This document shows, in pieces, positions 49,869-58,656 of a DNA stretch of 64,000 nt. Position 1 is the stretch's first letter; every line of letters starts with the position of its first letter. The translations under genes were made by a program, and so were the position numbers. The notes under the pieces were generated by a model. That model did not search any database and was not told where the DNA came from. It saw only the letters and a list, made by a program, of their open reading frames with translations. The DNA is from UBA969 sp041694635. Lineage in GTDB: Bacteria; Planctomycetota; Planctomycetia; Gemmatales; Gemmataceae. The stretch lies in NCBI GenBank assembly GCA_041694635.1, contig JBDNHI010000012.1, forward strand, positions 1-64,000, written 5' to 3'.

Positions 49869-50861
49869 TTACGAAGCTAAAATTCGGCGCCAATAGTTAA
49901 GGGTATCTAAAAGCGAGGTTTCGAGATTAATGGTGGGCATCCAGTTTAGGGTACTTACTAACTTTTTATTTCCTACTATTAATTTGGTAGGAGGTATTAG
50001 GTAAGAATCTGCAGGGGTTTCCTCAATTTTAATATTACCAACCTTGCTAAGTGAAACGAGCAAATGTAAGGCATCAGCAATATTAAAGTTTTTCCCCGAG
50101 CCTATGTTATAAACTTCCCCAGGTTTTCCATAAAGCATTAAGCCTGCATAAGCTTTTACGGTATCTCGGACATCGGTGAGGTCACGAAAAGCAGAAAGCG
50201 GACCAGTTTTTATTACAGGATTATTTCCCGAAGATTCAATCTGAGCAATTTGTTTTGCAAAACTCGCAATCGCAAAATCTACAGATTGCCTAGGGCCGAT
50301 ATGGTTAAATGGCCTCGTCCGAATAATATCGATTTTGTCGGTCTTCCAAACTTGGTAACCAAGTAAGTCTGCAGCAGCCTTGCTTGCAGCATATGGACTT
50401 TCAGGAAGTAATTCTGAATCTTCGTTTTTAATTTCATTATCGAATTGGGCAGAACCATAAACCAAACCCGAACCTACAAAAACAACTCTAGGTTTGCCTC
50501 CCCATTTTTTTATCGCTTGATAAAGAACTTGTGTGGAACCAAGGTTCCCTTGCCAAGTATCATTCTGATTGCTAAATGATTTTCCCGTTTGGGCGAAGCC
50601 AGCAAGATGATAAATATGATCTGGATTGATATCGCTTAGTAGGGATGCAAGTTGACTTTCATCCAGCAGTGTAGAAGTATGTAGGGGCACTTGAAGAAGA
50701 TGTTGGGGAAGATGCTGAGGCCAAGTTTCCGACCTGCTTAAGCCGTGAAGATCTATATCACTTTGCAGTAGCAAATGTTCCGCTAAAAACGATCCAGCAA
50801 AACCAGTAATTCCAGTTATAAGAACCCTAGTCTTATCATTTATTCGGTTAACGGTTGCCAT
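49869..50861 (-). CDS. NAD-dependent epimerase/dehydratase, GDP-6-deoxy-mannose reductase-like
   Basis: About 330 residues from ATG 50861 (MATVNRINDK). Short-chain dehydrogenase-type sugar enzyme: NAD motif ITGITGFAGSFLAEHL, DHIYHLAGFA, active Tyr/Lys pair in SPYAASKAAADLL (YxxxK), and the RPFNHIGPRQ and FRDLTDVRD segments. The last two are typical of GDP-4-keto-6-deoxy-D-mannose reductase (Rmd), which makes GDP-rhamnose. The annotated frame is open further upstream to 50939, overlapping rfbB, but that part is not conserved. It overlaps rfbB's end by 14 bp. Confidence 0.85.
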   Translation of the reverse strand: MATVNRINDKTRVLITGITGFAGSFLAEHLLLQSDIDLHGLSRSETWPQHLPQHLLQVPLHTSTLLDESQLASLLSDINPDHIYHLAGFAQTGKSFSNQNDTWQGNLGSTQVLYQAIKKWGGKPRVVFVGSGLVYGSAQFDNEIKNEDSELLPESPYAASKAAADLLGYQVWKTDKIDIIRTRPFNHIGPRQSVDFAIASFAKQIAQIESSGNNPVIKTGPLSAFRDLTDVRDTVKAYAGLMLYGKPGEVYNIGSGKNFNIADALHLLVSLSKVGNIKIEETPADSYLIPPTKLIVGNKKLVSTLNWMPTINLETSLLDTLNYWRRILAS

Positions 50862-51858
50862 ATTGCTTTTGATAATATGAGAGATAATCACCCGTACGAA
50901 TTGAATTAACCCAATCTGCATTTGCAAGGTACCAATCAACAGTTTGCTTTAAGCCTTCTTCAAAAATATAAGTTGGTTTCCAGCCTAATTCCGTTTCCGC
51001 CTTAGAACAATCAATGGCGTATCGCTTATCGTGGCCCGGCCTATCTTTGACATAGCGGATAAGCGAATCAGGTTTATTTAAAGATTTAAGGAGAGCGTGG
51101 GTTAATTCAAGGTTAGTGCGTTCACTTTTGCCACCTAGGTTATAAACTTCGCCAAGTTTTCCTTTGCGCCAAACGGCGTGAATTCCAGCACAATGATCTT
51201 TGACATGAATCCAATCACGAACATTAGATCCATCGCCATAAACGGGAACTTGTTCGTTTCGTTGAAGATTACTAATAAAAAGTGGTATCAGTTTTTCGGG
51301 GAACTGGTACGGCCCATAATTGTTAGAACATCGTGTGGTAAGTGCGGGAAATCCAAAAGTGTGGAAATAACTGCGAACAATAAGATCAGAAGCAGCTTTG
51401 CTTGCAGAGTATGGACTGTTAGGCGCAATCGGAGTTTCCTCTGTGAAGAACCCGGTATCGCCCAAACTGCCATAAACTTCATCGGTAGAGACATGAACAA
51501 AACGCTTAATCTGGTGAGATTTAGCAGAATCAAGCAGAACCTGCGTGCCAACTACATTACTTTGAATAAAAGGTCCCGAATCAAGAATGCTGCGGTCAAC
51601 ATGACTTTCAGCGGCAAAATGAATAATCGAAGTAACGCCTTCTTTTAAAGCTTCGTCAACATCTTTTCTATCAGCGATATCGCCTTTAACGAATTTAAGC
51701 CTAGGATGTTTTTCTAAATCTTTAAGGTTTGCAAGGTTTCCTGCATAGGTAAGGAAGTCGAAGTTGATGACTTCAACATCGGGCTCAATCTCTAAAATTA
51801 GGCGGATGAAATTACTGCCAATAAAACCGCAACCCCCTGTAACAACAATCTTTTCCAT
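50848..51858 (-). CDS. rfbB: dTDP-glucose 4,6-dehydratase
   Basis: Converts dTDP-glucose to dTDP-4-keto-6-deoxyglucose, the first step in rhamnose and other deoxysugar synthesis. The 336-residue protein has VTGGCGFIGSNF, FDFLTYAGNLANL, HFAAESHVDRSI, VSTDEVYGSLG, the YxxxK pair in SPYSASKAASDLI, and the NNYGPYQFPEKLIPLFI and RDWIHVKDHC segments. AAGGAA precedes the ATG. It heads the operon leading into rmd-like, ugd and the two-component genes. Confidence 0.95.
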   Translation of the reverse strand: MEKIVVTGGCGFIGSNFIRLILEIEPDVEVINFDFLTYAGNLANLKDLEKHPRLKFVKGDIADRKDVDEALKEGVTSIIHFAAESHVDRSILDSGPFIQSNVVGTQVLLDSAKSHQIKRFVHVSTDEVYGSLGDTGFFTEETPIAPNSPYSASKAASDLIVRSYFHTFGFPALTTRCSNNYGPYQFPEKLIPLFISNLQRNEQVPVYGDGSNVRDWIHVKDHCAGIHAVWRKGKLGEVYNLGGKSERTNLELTHALLKSLNKPDSLIRYVKDRPGHDKRYAIDCSKAETELGWKPTYIFEEGLKQTVDWYLANADWVNSIRTGDYLSYYQKQYGNR

Positions 51859-51984
51859 AAGTATTCCTTAAAAATAGCGAAGTAATAAGTGTAAGAATTA
51901 ACTTTTTTCGAGTAGGTTTGGGAAGATCATTTTTATGAGTAAAGGTGAAAAAAGTCACTTAAGACTGGATTATGCGATTTTATC

Positions 51985-52013
51985 TTGACATAATCTGTAA
52001 CACTATTTAACTT
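51985..52013 (+). promoter_or_regulatory. Candidate promoter of the HU gene
   Basis: TTGACA at 51985-51990, then 17 bp and the weak -10 candidate TAACTT (52008-52013), 60 bp before the start codon. The -35 box is perfect, the -10 is poor, so this is only a candidate. Confidence 0.3.
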
Positions 52014-52073
52014 TAAGTCTTGTGAGGGACTACAGTTAAAGTATTTCTTCAGAACCTATCAGGAGTGGTGCCT

Positions 52074-52436
52074 GTGACAAAAAAAGAAATCGTTAAACAG
52101 ATCTCTGACAAAATCGGTTTAACACAGCTTAAAACCAAAGAAATTGTGCAACAAACCTTTGATGCGATTGTTGATACCCTTTTAGAAATCGGGCGCATTG
52201 AGCTAAGAAATTTCGGGGTTTTTGAAGTAAAAAAGCGCAAAGCTCGCAAGGCTAGAAACCCCAGAACGGGCGAACGCGTTGATGTTCCCCCCAAATATGT
52301 GGTTACCTTCAAGCCCGGCAAGGAAATGGAAGAAAGAGTCAAAAATCTCTCTACTTTACCTATAGACCCAAGCAGTCATGTTATTGTCTTAGGTGATGGC
52401 GATGACAGTCCAAGTTCACCAGAACAAAGAAATTAG
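52074..52436 (+). CDS. HU/IHF-type DNA-binding protein with extended tail
   Basis: About 120 residues from GTG 52074 (MTKKEIVKQIS); AGGAG at 52061-52065 gives 8 nt spacing, which makes the upstream GTGs at 52065 and 52068 unlikely. The HU fold is complete: helical dimerisation part (KKEIVKQISDKIGLTQLKTKEIVQQTFDAIVDTL), then GRIELRNFGVFEVKKRKARKARNPRTGERVDVPPKYVVTFKPGKEM. The RNPRTGE arm inserts into DNA. It has a 30-residue Ser/Asp/Pro-rich C-terminal extension beyond HU. Likely a chromosome-organising protein. Confidence 0.93.
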   Translation: MTKKEIVKQISDKIGLTQLKTKEIVQQTFDAIVDTLLEIGRIELRNFGVFEVKKRKARKARNPRTGERVDVPPKYVVTFKPGKEMEERVKNLSTLPIDPSSHVIVLGDGDDSPSSPEQRN

Positions 52437-52589
52437 GCTATTTGATTCTCAATAAACAAATGTTTACAAATTAAAACTATAACCTGGGAAAGTTATTTGC
52501 TTGCCCAATTTGCCTCTCAGGTAAATTCAGATTTTCTGTCACTTTTCTCCTCAAGCTTAAATCCCTTACTTCCGATAAATCCTTTAGGC

Positions 52590-52652
52590 GTAGTTGAGTT
52601 CTCAATTAAAAATAATTGAACAACTACTTCTTAGACCTTAGGGGTAAGGTCT
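52590..52652. repeat. Two hairpins between HU and lipoprotein genes
   Basis: GTAGTTG (52590-52596) pairs with CAACTAC (52621-52627) around an inner TCAATT/AATTGA (52602-52607, 52614-52619). Right after it, AGACCTTA (52633-52640) pairs with TAAGGTCT (52645-52652) across GGGG. They lie in the 240-bp gap after HU and end 24 bp before the next start, so one may terminate HU and the other regulate the lipoprotein gene. Confidence 0.45.
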
Positions 52653-52676
52653 TGATAGAATTCTAGGGGGTTCGTT

Positions 52677-52895
52677 ATGAGCCGTTTATTTTTGTTCGCT
52701 TCAATAAGTTTCGTTATTCTTTGCAACACCGGTTGCCTAATCAATGCTTATTCATCCGATCCAAGTATGAGGATGAAGGCATTAGTTAACCAATCAGAAG
52801 ATTTACGCCAAATTGAACAAGAATGGTCAAGAATATGGTTTACAGATCATCCTTCTCACCTTACCAACGAGCGAGTAGATGGCGGTTTGCAATAA
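52677..52895 (+). CDS. Small putative lipoprotein
   Basis: 72 residues. Hydrophobic N-terminus ending in CNTGCLIN resembles a lipobox, but -3 is Asn rather than Leu, so lipidation is likely but not certain. The mature part includes MRMKALVNQSEDLRQIEQEWSRIWFTDHPSHLT, which is conserved-looking and seems familiar from planctomycetal small lipoproteins. GGGGG lies about 6 nt before the ATG. It is between HU and the convergent giant HEAT/heme gene. Function unknown. Confidence 0.75.
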   Translation: MSRLFLFASISFVILCNTGCLINAYSSDPSMRMKALVNQSEDLRQIEQEWSRIWFTDHPSHLTNERVDGGLQ

Positions 52896-52919
52896 AATTT
52901 AAAGTAAGTTGAAGCTTTA

Positions 52920-52950
52920 AACCCAAGTCTTATTTTTTAAGACTTGGGTT
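52920..52950. terminator. Convergent hairpin terminator
   Basis: A perfect 13-bp stem (AACCCAAGTCTTA / TAAGACTTGGGTT) with a TTTTT loop overlaps the stop codon of the minus-strand giant gene and lies 25 bp after the lipoprotein stop. The T-run beyond the stem is weak in both directions, but the location suits termination of both transcripts. Confidence 0.55.
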
Positions 52951-55900
52951 GTAGGCGTTTATGAAACATCGAATCTCATCACCTGAAAAACGCAAGAAAA
53001 ACCCTAAAGGCTTGCTTTCTTTAGGGAAGTTAAGTCGAATCTGATTGGGCCCTTCTTGTAAATCTAATTCATAATCTAAGGCGTAATCCGAAACTTTTAT
53101 AGACTTGATTGACATAAAATCTGAACCAAATTGTAAATCAAACTTATCTTGAGTTGTTATTGAAACAGTTGTCTTTGCTCGCTTCCTACTGAATAAATAA
53201 AAATCGAAAGTAAAATCTTCTTTAAGAATCTGGTTACCGATAGAAATATTAAAAAAACCATTTGTTGAACAAGTTTGAAGTTTAGCCTGAATGATGTCTG
53301 AATCTTTAAAGGTTAGAACGCCAGTTACGCCAACGCCCTGAAGTTGTTTTTCATTGTCTGGCGATTTAAGAAAAGCGATGAGATCAGCAAGATCATTATA
53401 ACTTAGAGAAGTGGAAAAAGAATCAGGCATAAGCGATATTTTTAACGGGTTCAGTGAGAGGATTTCATCTTGTTTAATTTTCAAGATTTCGCCATCAATA
53501 TCAACAAATAAAGGTTGGTTATCCTTACCCAAAATTTTAAGAACCGTAAGAGTTTTGCCTAGTATTGTTTTTAACTCAAAAGAATGATAACCCGTTTTTA
53601 TTTCGTGCGATGGGTCTAAAATCGAACGAGTAAGTTTTGAAGTCTCAACCAAGTTTAGCTTGCCTAGGTCTGGCCCTATAGGAAATCCTGTCCCTCCTAA
53701 AGAATGACATTTCAAACAAGTTGCGCTTTTAGAACCGAGAAAAATATCTTTGCCTCGTTCTGCACTGCCATTGGCTTTAATATGGTTTTCAAAGAGCTGG
53801 ATTTTTTTTGAGTTGTCATTAGAAAGGAGCTCTTTTTTAAGAAGTAAACTGTTGAAATTTCCCCCTTCATCTAGTTTTGCACCATACTTTTTTAAACTTT
53901 CTGAAATCAATGGTAGTTCACTAGGTTCAACCTGACTCGAATTATAATAGTGAAAAATAGACTTAGAACCCTTTGGATCATTAAGAAGTAATTGCAAAGT
54001 TTTCTTTTTTAATTCATCGGGCGTTAAGACAGATCCTAGTAGGTTTAAAGCAATTTCGTATCTAAGTTTATTTTGAACTTTGAATAAGAATTGGAGTGCT
54101 GCTAGCTTAACTCTTGTGCTTTCTTTGGAAGATCGAACCCCCGTAAGAATACTTTGAATTAGAGGTACAGTTGTTTCTTGTTTTAAGTCTGCTAATGCCT
54201 CGCAAAGGGCAACTTTTTCATCATCAGAAATGCTTTGGCTGGCAAGCGAGTCGGTGAGTTTTTTAGAAAAAGTAGTAATCTTTGCAGCCTTAATCAAATT
54301 AATTGCAGCGATTTTTATTTTCATATCTGAATGGCTTAAACATTTAGCAATCCAACTTTCAAGGTTGCCAAATGCTAAATCTGGGAAACCACTTAGCGCT
54401 TCTAAAGCAGCAATATTTACCTGAGCATCGGTTTCTATATCTTTAGAAAGAAAGTTGCAAAGTTTGAGAAATTCAAGTTGATTTAAATGCTGGTAGTTCT
54501 TTAAACCGTGAAGTAAGTCAACGATGTCGGTTGTGCCAATATTAGGATTTTCGAGCCATACGATTAAAGCCGCCAAGGAAGATTCGGTATGCATAAGATT
54601 TTGGGTTTCGAGTACTTTTCGAATATCTTTTTTAACGCCAGTATCTCCAACCGCAAGAATGCGCTCGGTAGCAATATTACCAGAAAATTCGAGTCCGCTG
54701 GCGAAAGAATGGAGCAGTCGAAAATCGGTACCTTCGTAAAATAAGATTGAAATAATAAGGCTTTCGGCTGCCCCAGGAGCATTGATTTTCCCCATTGCAA
54801 TTGCAACTGCTTCTCGAATCATAGGCGATTCCGTGCCTAATTGTTTAAGAAGTGCATTAGATGCCGATTCGCTTCCCAAGCTTGCAAATCTTCCTAGATA
54901 CTGTGCAGAAAGAATCTGCAGTTCGGGTTCACCACTATCTAAAATAATTTCAAATGCAGTTTGTATTTCGTTATTCCACTGATGTGCAAGAACTTGCATT
55001 GCATATAGTTTTGAACTTGCATCTTTATCTTCGTCAGCCAGTAACTTTAATAAAGCAGGTGAAGACTCTTTTCCTTTTAAGACCAGAGTATCACGAGCGC
55101 GTGCTTTAATAAAACTATCGCTAGATTCTAAAAGTGAAATCAAATCAGGGACTTTCTTAGCCTCAAATGCTTTGCTTGCATTAAATTCTCGAAGGGTAGA
55201 AGGCGGAAGATCTTTGGTGCCTTGCCAAGTTAGGCGAAGAATTCTGCCCCCCGTTCCAGTACCAGACGACCCATAGCTGCAACCTTTATCTACGACATAA
55301 AGTGCACCATCGGGGCCCTGAGTGATTTGGGAAGGGAAAAAACCAAGGTTTTGTGAACTTAAAAACGAATAATACTCGCTCGAATGGAAAGAACTTTTAT
55401 CAACCGCTGGGGTAACTCCCAAAATTTCTTGAGAGGTTTCATCAACAATAAGCAAAAGATTTTTGTACTTGTCTGGAAGTTTAATGTCGGAGTATGCGTG
55501 AGATGAAATTGCCAAAGTTTTAGGGAAATTAATGACCGAGGAAGGCGCATCATCACCTTCATTAATAATTCTAAAAAGATCTGGGCTATTGAACTGGTTA
55601 TTTCGATGAACTTTCCAACCAAAATCGTACCCTTCGGTTAGGTGCAAGAGCCTAGCCCCTGCAGAATTGTTACCGTTTGAAATCATCTGGTCGACGAAAA
55701 ATAAATTGCCTAGATGATCAAAAGTAAGCGTGCCTTGGGTTTGCCTTAATCCTCTGCAAAAAAGCTGGAGGAAAGTTCCATCAGATTTGCAGCGAGCAAT
55801 TCCACCACTTCCAGAGGTGTAAATTTTCGACCCATCGGTTCCTTGGAGTACCGTAAAATCTGGGGGGAAATGAAAGTAAAGCCAACCATCTGGTGCAAAA

Positions 55901-56472
55901 GCAAAGCCGTTGAACTGAAAATCTTTGCTCACCATACTTGCCTTAACAATCGTTTCAGCTTGATCTGAAATTATGCCCTCTTGATTAATTTTACATCGAG
56001 TTATAGAAGAGTTGTTTCCAAGGTAAATATGATTCTGATGAAGGATGAAAGCCGATGGTGCATTCAGTTTTAATGCAGTTGTAGGGTTTTCCAGTAGATT
56101 GGTTGAAGTATTAAAGGAAAAAGATTTAATAAGGTCGATTTGAATCTTAGTTGAAGGTTTGTTTTCTAAGTTATTAGGGTGTATAACATTGCCCGAAAAA
56201 TCTGGGGTGCGTTCAAGGACAAGGGCTTTAACATCGCTTGAAAAAGAAATTGCAACTGGGTTAACGACGGTTGGGTTTTGAGCCACAATCTCAACTTTAA
56301 AACCCTCAAGAACCATTAGACCTTTAAGGCTAGGGTTGTGAATGCCTTGGTCGACTAAGTTTACCTTAATTTTTTTGCTAGTTTCTGCACATGCAATTGA
56401 GTCGAAATAGGAACCAAAGAGCCAAAGAAATAAAAATGCCATAAAGCAAACAGCAGAAAAATTGGTTTTCAT
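52930..56472 (-). CDS. Giant exported HEAT-repeat protein with C-terminal c-type heme domain
   Basis: 1180 residues. Signal peptide at 1-28. Residues about 45-410 form a beta-propeller-like domain related to PQQ-type/soluble glucose dehydrogenase proteins (VLEGFKVEIVAQNPTVVNP, GPDGALYVVDKG). Residues about 440-850 are HEAT/armadillo-type helical repeats. Near residue 920 the heme-binding motif ATCLKCHSLGGTGFPIGPDL (CxxCH) marks a planctomycete-type single-heme domain, and a beta-rich module ends the protein. This arrangement matches the 'putative membrane-bound dehydrogenase / heme-binding' family of planctomycetes. Electron transfer from an unknown oxidation is inferred. It is last in the five-gene operon. 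Confidence 0.9.
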   Translation of the reverse strand: MKTNFSAVCFMAFLFLWLFGSYFDSIACAETSKKIKVNLVDQGIHNPSLKGLMVLEGFKVEIVAQNPTVVNPVAISFSSDVKALVLERTPDFSGNVIHPNNLENKPSTKIQIDLIKSFSFNTSTNLLENPTTALKLNAPSAFILHQNHIYLGNNSSITRCKINQEGIISDQAETIVKASMVSKDFQFNGFAFAPDGWLYFHFPPDFTVLQGTDGSKIYTSGSGGIARCKSDGTFLQLFCRGLRQTQGTLTFDHLGNLFFVDQMISNGNNSAGARLLHLTEGYDFGWKVHRNNQFNSPDLFRIINEGDDAPSSVINFPKTLAISSHAYSDIKLPDKYKNLLLIVDETSQEILGVTPAVDKSSFHSSEYYSFLSSQNLGFFPSQITQGPDGALYVVDKGCSYGSSGTGTGGRILRLTWQGTKDLPPSTLREFNASKAFEAKKVPDLISLLESSDSFIKARARDTLVLKGKESSPALLKLLADEDKDASSKLYAMQVLAHQWNNEIQTAFEIILDSGEPELQILSAQYLGRFASLGSESASNALLKQLGTESPMIREAVAIAMGKINAPGAAESLIISILFYEGTDFRLLHSFASGLEFSGNIATERILAVGDTGVKKDIRKVLETQNLMHTESSLAALIVWLENPNIGTTDIVDLLHGLKNYQHLNQLEFLKLCNFLSKDIETDAQVNIAALEALSGFPDLAFGNLESWIAKCLSHSDMKIKIAAINLIKAAKITTFSKKLTDSLASQSISDDEKVALCEALADLKQETTVPLIQSILTGVRSSKESTRVKLAALQFLFKVQNKLRYEIALNLLGSVLTPDELKKKTLQLLLNDPKGSKSIFHYYNSSQVEPSELPLISESLKKYGAKLDEGGNFNSLLLKKELLSNDNSKKIQLFENHIKANGSAERGKDIFLGSKSATCLKCHSLGGTGFPIGPDLGKLNLVETSKLTRSILDPSHEIKTGYHSFELKTILGKTLTVLKILGKDNQPLFVDIDGEILKIKQDEILSLNPLKISLMPDSFSTSLSYNDLADLIAFLKSPDNEKQLQGVGVTGVLTFKDSDIIQAKLQTCSTNGFFNISIGNQILKEDFTFDFYLFSRKRAKTTVSITTQDKFDLQFGSDFMSIKSIKVSDYALDYELDLQEGPNQIRLNFPKESKPLGFFLRFSGDEIRCFINAYNPSLKK

Positions 56473-56493
56473 AAGAAAAAATCTTTATTAAAT

Positions 56494-57294
56494 TTAAATG
56501 CCAGTGCTTGGGATTAGTGAAATATTCATTTTTTTCTGATCACGAAGAATGGTAAGTTTAGAAGATTTTTGGGGAGTAGCTTTGCTTGCAGCAAAGAAAA
56601 GGTCTTCAAGGCTATCAGTCCAGAAGCCATCAAGTGAAAGGATGCGGTCATTTTTTTTTAGCCCCGCTTTGGCAGCTGGGCTATTTTCATTTACCAAAGA
56701 AACAGTGATACCATCAGAAGTATCTAAGCTTGATTTTTCAGCTTGAAAGCCCCATATCCCCTTAGGAAAAAGAAAACTTTGTGACTTTTCACTTCCAGTC
56801 ATTCGAGTCATCATCGCCTTGATAATGTCTGGCGGAATAAATCCGGTTGGGCTGAAAGTAATGGAAGAAGCTTTGTAATCGAGGATAAATTTGTATCGTG
56901 AATAAGTTGTAAAACCAATGATTCCCTCGATGGGTCCAAAGAATTTGGACATAACTTTTAAGGTTGGATGATCCATAACAACAACGGAATTATTCGGGGT
57001 TTTTAAATTCCCCAACTCGAAAGATTTTACATTAGCCTGCCCCCCAGCGCCAAAAAGTGTTAAACTTAAGCTCGGTTTAACCACTTCAGCTTCGGTTGCA
57101 ACCTTACTGCTGATAATAGTAGTAGGAGCCCCAGTGTCGAAAATTAAGCGGTAAGGTCCTTTATCGTTTACTTTTACCGAAATAACAATATGCCCAGTTT
57201 TTAAGATCTCCATAGGGACTGTAATCGACTGAGCTAAACCACAAGTTGTATTTATAAAAAAGATGAAAATAACGGTTGATAGTTTTACAGGCAT
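56494..57294 (-). CDS. Exported aspartic protease (retropepsin-like) with PDZ domain, copy 2
   Basis: About 266 residues from ATG 57294. Signal peptide to about residue 22. The protease domain has the active-site motif LIFDTGAPTTIIS and a flap/G-rich IEGIIGFTTYSRYKFILD segment, as in bacterial retropepsin-like/clan AA aspartic proteases. The C-terminal PDZ-like domain (GITVSLVNENSPAAKAGLKKNDRILSLDG) probably binds peptide ends. The alternative TTG start at 57312 would overlap the paralog by 17 bp; the ATG is one nt after its stop. The same architecture occurs in the next gene upstream, so the two are tandem paralogs. Confidence 0.85.
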   Translation of the reverse strand: MPVKLSTVIFIFFINTTCGLAQSITVPMEILKTGHIVISVKVNDKGPYRLIFDTGAPTTIISSKVATEAEVVKPSLSLTLFGAGGQANVKSFELGNLKTPNNSVVVMDHPTLKVMSKFFGPIEGIIGFTTYSRYKFILDYKASSITFSPTGFIPPDIIKAMMTRMTGSEKSQSFLFPKGIWGFQAEKSSLDTSDGITVSLVNENSPAAKAGLKKNDRILSLDGFWTDSLEDLFFAASKATPQKSSKLTILRDQKKMNISLIPSTGI

Positions 57295-57295
57295 A

Positions 57296-58138
57296 TTACA
57301 ACCCTTTTTCAAAATTTAGTTCTATGTGAATTGGTTTATTCTTTCGTAACAAGTGAAGTTGAATCGGTTTGTTTATAGGTGCTGATTCATAAAGTTTTAG
57401 CAGTTGTGCCATTGAATTAACATCGGTGCCATTAAATTTGATGATAACATCGCCCGTAAGAATGCCACTTTTGGAAGCTGGGCTTTCTGAAATTAATTGA
57501 GTGATGGCTAAAGGGTTGGTTTGAGGGTCAATAATAATCCCAAGGTTTCCCCGAAGTTGAGGTGAAGAGTCTTGTTTTTTACCACTGATAGTGCCAATAG
57601 TTTTCATAATTGAACCAAGGGCATCGAGTCCGCCCGCAGAGTTCTTTCCAGAAACTCCAAGAGGTAATTTTGGTTTAAAATCAAGAGATGTCCAAGTCAT
57701 AGATTCCTTAGAGACATCGATTTCAATTTTATATTGTGCGATTAAATCGTAGCCTATCAACCCGTGCAATTCTACTCCCCCCAAGGCCATACCATTCATG
57801 CCAACAAGTTGGAAAGGAGTTTCGAGTTTAATTTTATAATTTTGGACAGATAAACCTCCTTCAATAAGGAAGGAGTCGAGGTTGCACCAATTTTTGTCAT
57901 CGGAATTAAGGCCGATCTTTTTTCCTGATTCTTCAGAAAAAAAACTGACCGGTGCGCCCGTATCGACGACAAAATAGTAAGGCCCTTTGTTGTTGATTTT
58001 TGCCCTTACAACAAGGTGGCTAGATTTTGTAATACGAAAAGGAATAGTAAATGATTCCGAAGGTGCTGCTGCTTCAACTGCAATTAAAGGCATTAATATA
58101 ATAAAAGAAGCAGCCCAAATCGTGCGTATGATAAGCAT
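57296..58138 (-). CDS. Exported aspartic protease (retropepsin-like) with PDZ domain, copy 1
   Basis: 280 residues. Signal peptide at 1-23. Active-site motif VVDTGAPVSFFSE, and the second strand HGLIGYDLIAQYKIEID. The PDZ-like C-terminus is QTNPLAITQLISESPASKSGILTGDVIIKFNG. Architecture and order match the downstream paralog, but sequence identity is low. Bacterial members of this group dimerise to make the active site, so the tandem pair may form homo- or heterodimers. It sits between NIPSNAP (20-bp gap) and copy 2 in a five-gene set. Confidence 0.85.
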   Translation of the reverse strand: MLIIRTIWAASFIILMPLIAVEAAAPSESFTIPFRITKSSHLVVRAKINNKGPYYFVVDTGAPVSFFSEESGKKIGLNSDDKNWCNLDSFLIEGGLSVQNYKIKLETPFQLVGMNGMALGGVELHGLIGYDLIAQYKIEIDVSKESMTWTSLDFKPKLPLGVSGKNSAGGLDALGSIMKTIGTISGKKQDSSPQLRGNLGIIIDPQTNPLAITQLISESPASKSGILTGDVIIKFNGTDVNSMAQLLKLYESAPINKPIQLHLLRKNKPIHIELNFEKGL

Positions 58139-58158
58139 ACTAGCTATCCAATCAGCTT

Positions 58159-58623
58159 TTATTTAATGGGGGAATAATCGGTTGGGTTTAAATAAACAGA
58201 TTCAACCTTAGCGACAATCTTACCATTTTTTTCTGATGCATCGCGTGCTGCCAACCAAGTAGGATCTTCGCGGAATGCTTTCCACGATTTATCCGCTGCT
58301 TCCTTGCTAGGGTAGGCAAGAATGTAAACCATCATATCTTCCGCTTTTACCTTATCGGTAGGTTTCCAAAAACCAATAATGGTAATACCGTGTTTTTCAA
58401 ATAGTTTGCAAGTGTGATCTCGGAACCGACTATGGAGGGCATCCATTTTGCCTGGCATAGCATAATAAGTTCTCATTTCGAAAATGCGTTCATTTTTGTT
58501 AGTCACAGTTTTTGCCTCTTGTGTCCAAGCGAAAGAAATAGATAGGGATGAAACTCCTAAAAAACCAACCAAGGTTAAAGCAAGGAGTAAGCTTACTTTT
58601 TGTTTTTTTGAAATTGAAATCAT
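58159..58623 (-). CDS. Exported NIPSNAP-family protein
   Basis: 154 residues. Signal peptide or membrane anchor at 8-33 (LLLALTLVGFLGVSSLSISFAW). The mature part is a single dimeric alpha/beta-barrel domain of NIPSNAP type: FEMRTYYAMPGKMDALHSRFRDHTCKLFEKHGITIIGFWKPTD, then VYILAYPSKEAADKSWKAFREDPTW. The family is common in planctomycetal exported proteins, but its function is undefined. AAGGATCA lies before the ATG. It is 33 bp downstream of the PQQ propeller gene. Confidence 0.9.
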   Translation of the reverse strand: MISISKKQKVSLLLALTLVGFLGVSSLSISFAWTQEAKTVTNKNERIFEMRTYYAMPGKMDALHSRFRDHTCKLFEKHGITIIGFWKPTDKVKAEDMMVYILAYPSKEAADKSWKAFREDPTWLAARDASEKNGKIVAKVESVYLNPTDYSPIK

Positions 58624-58656
58624 TACTTGATCCTTAAAAAAAGAGAACTGAAAAAG

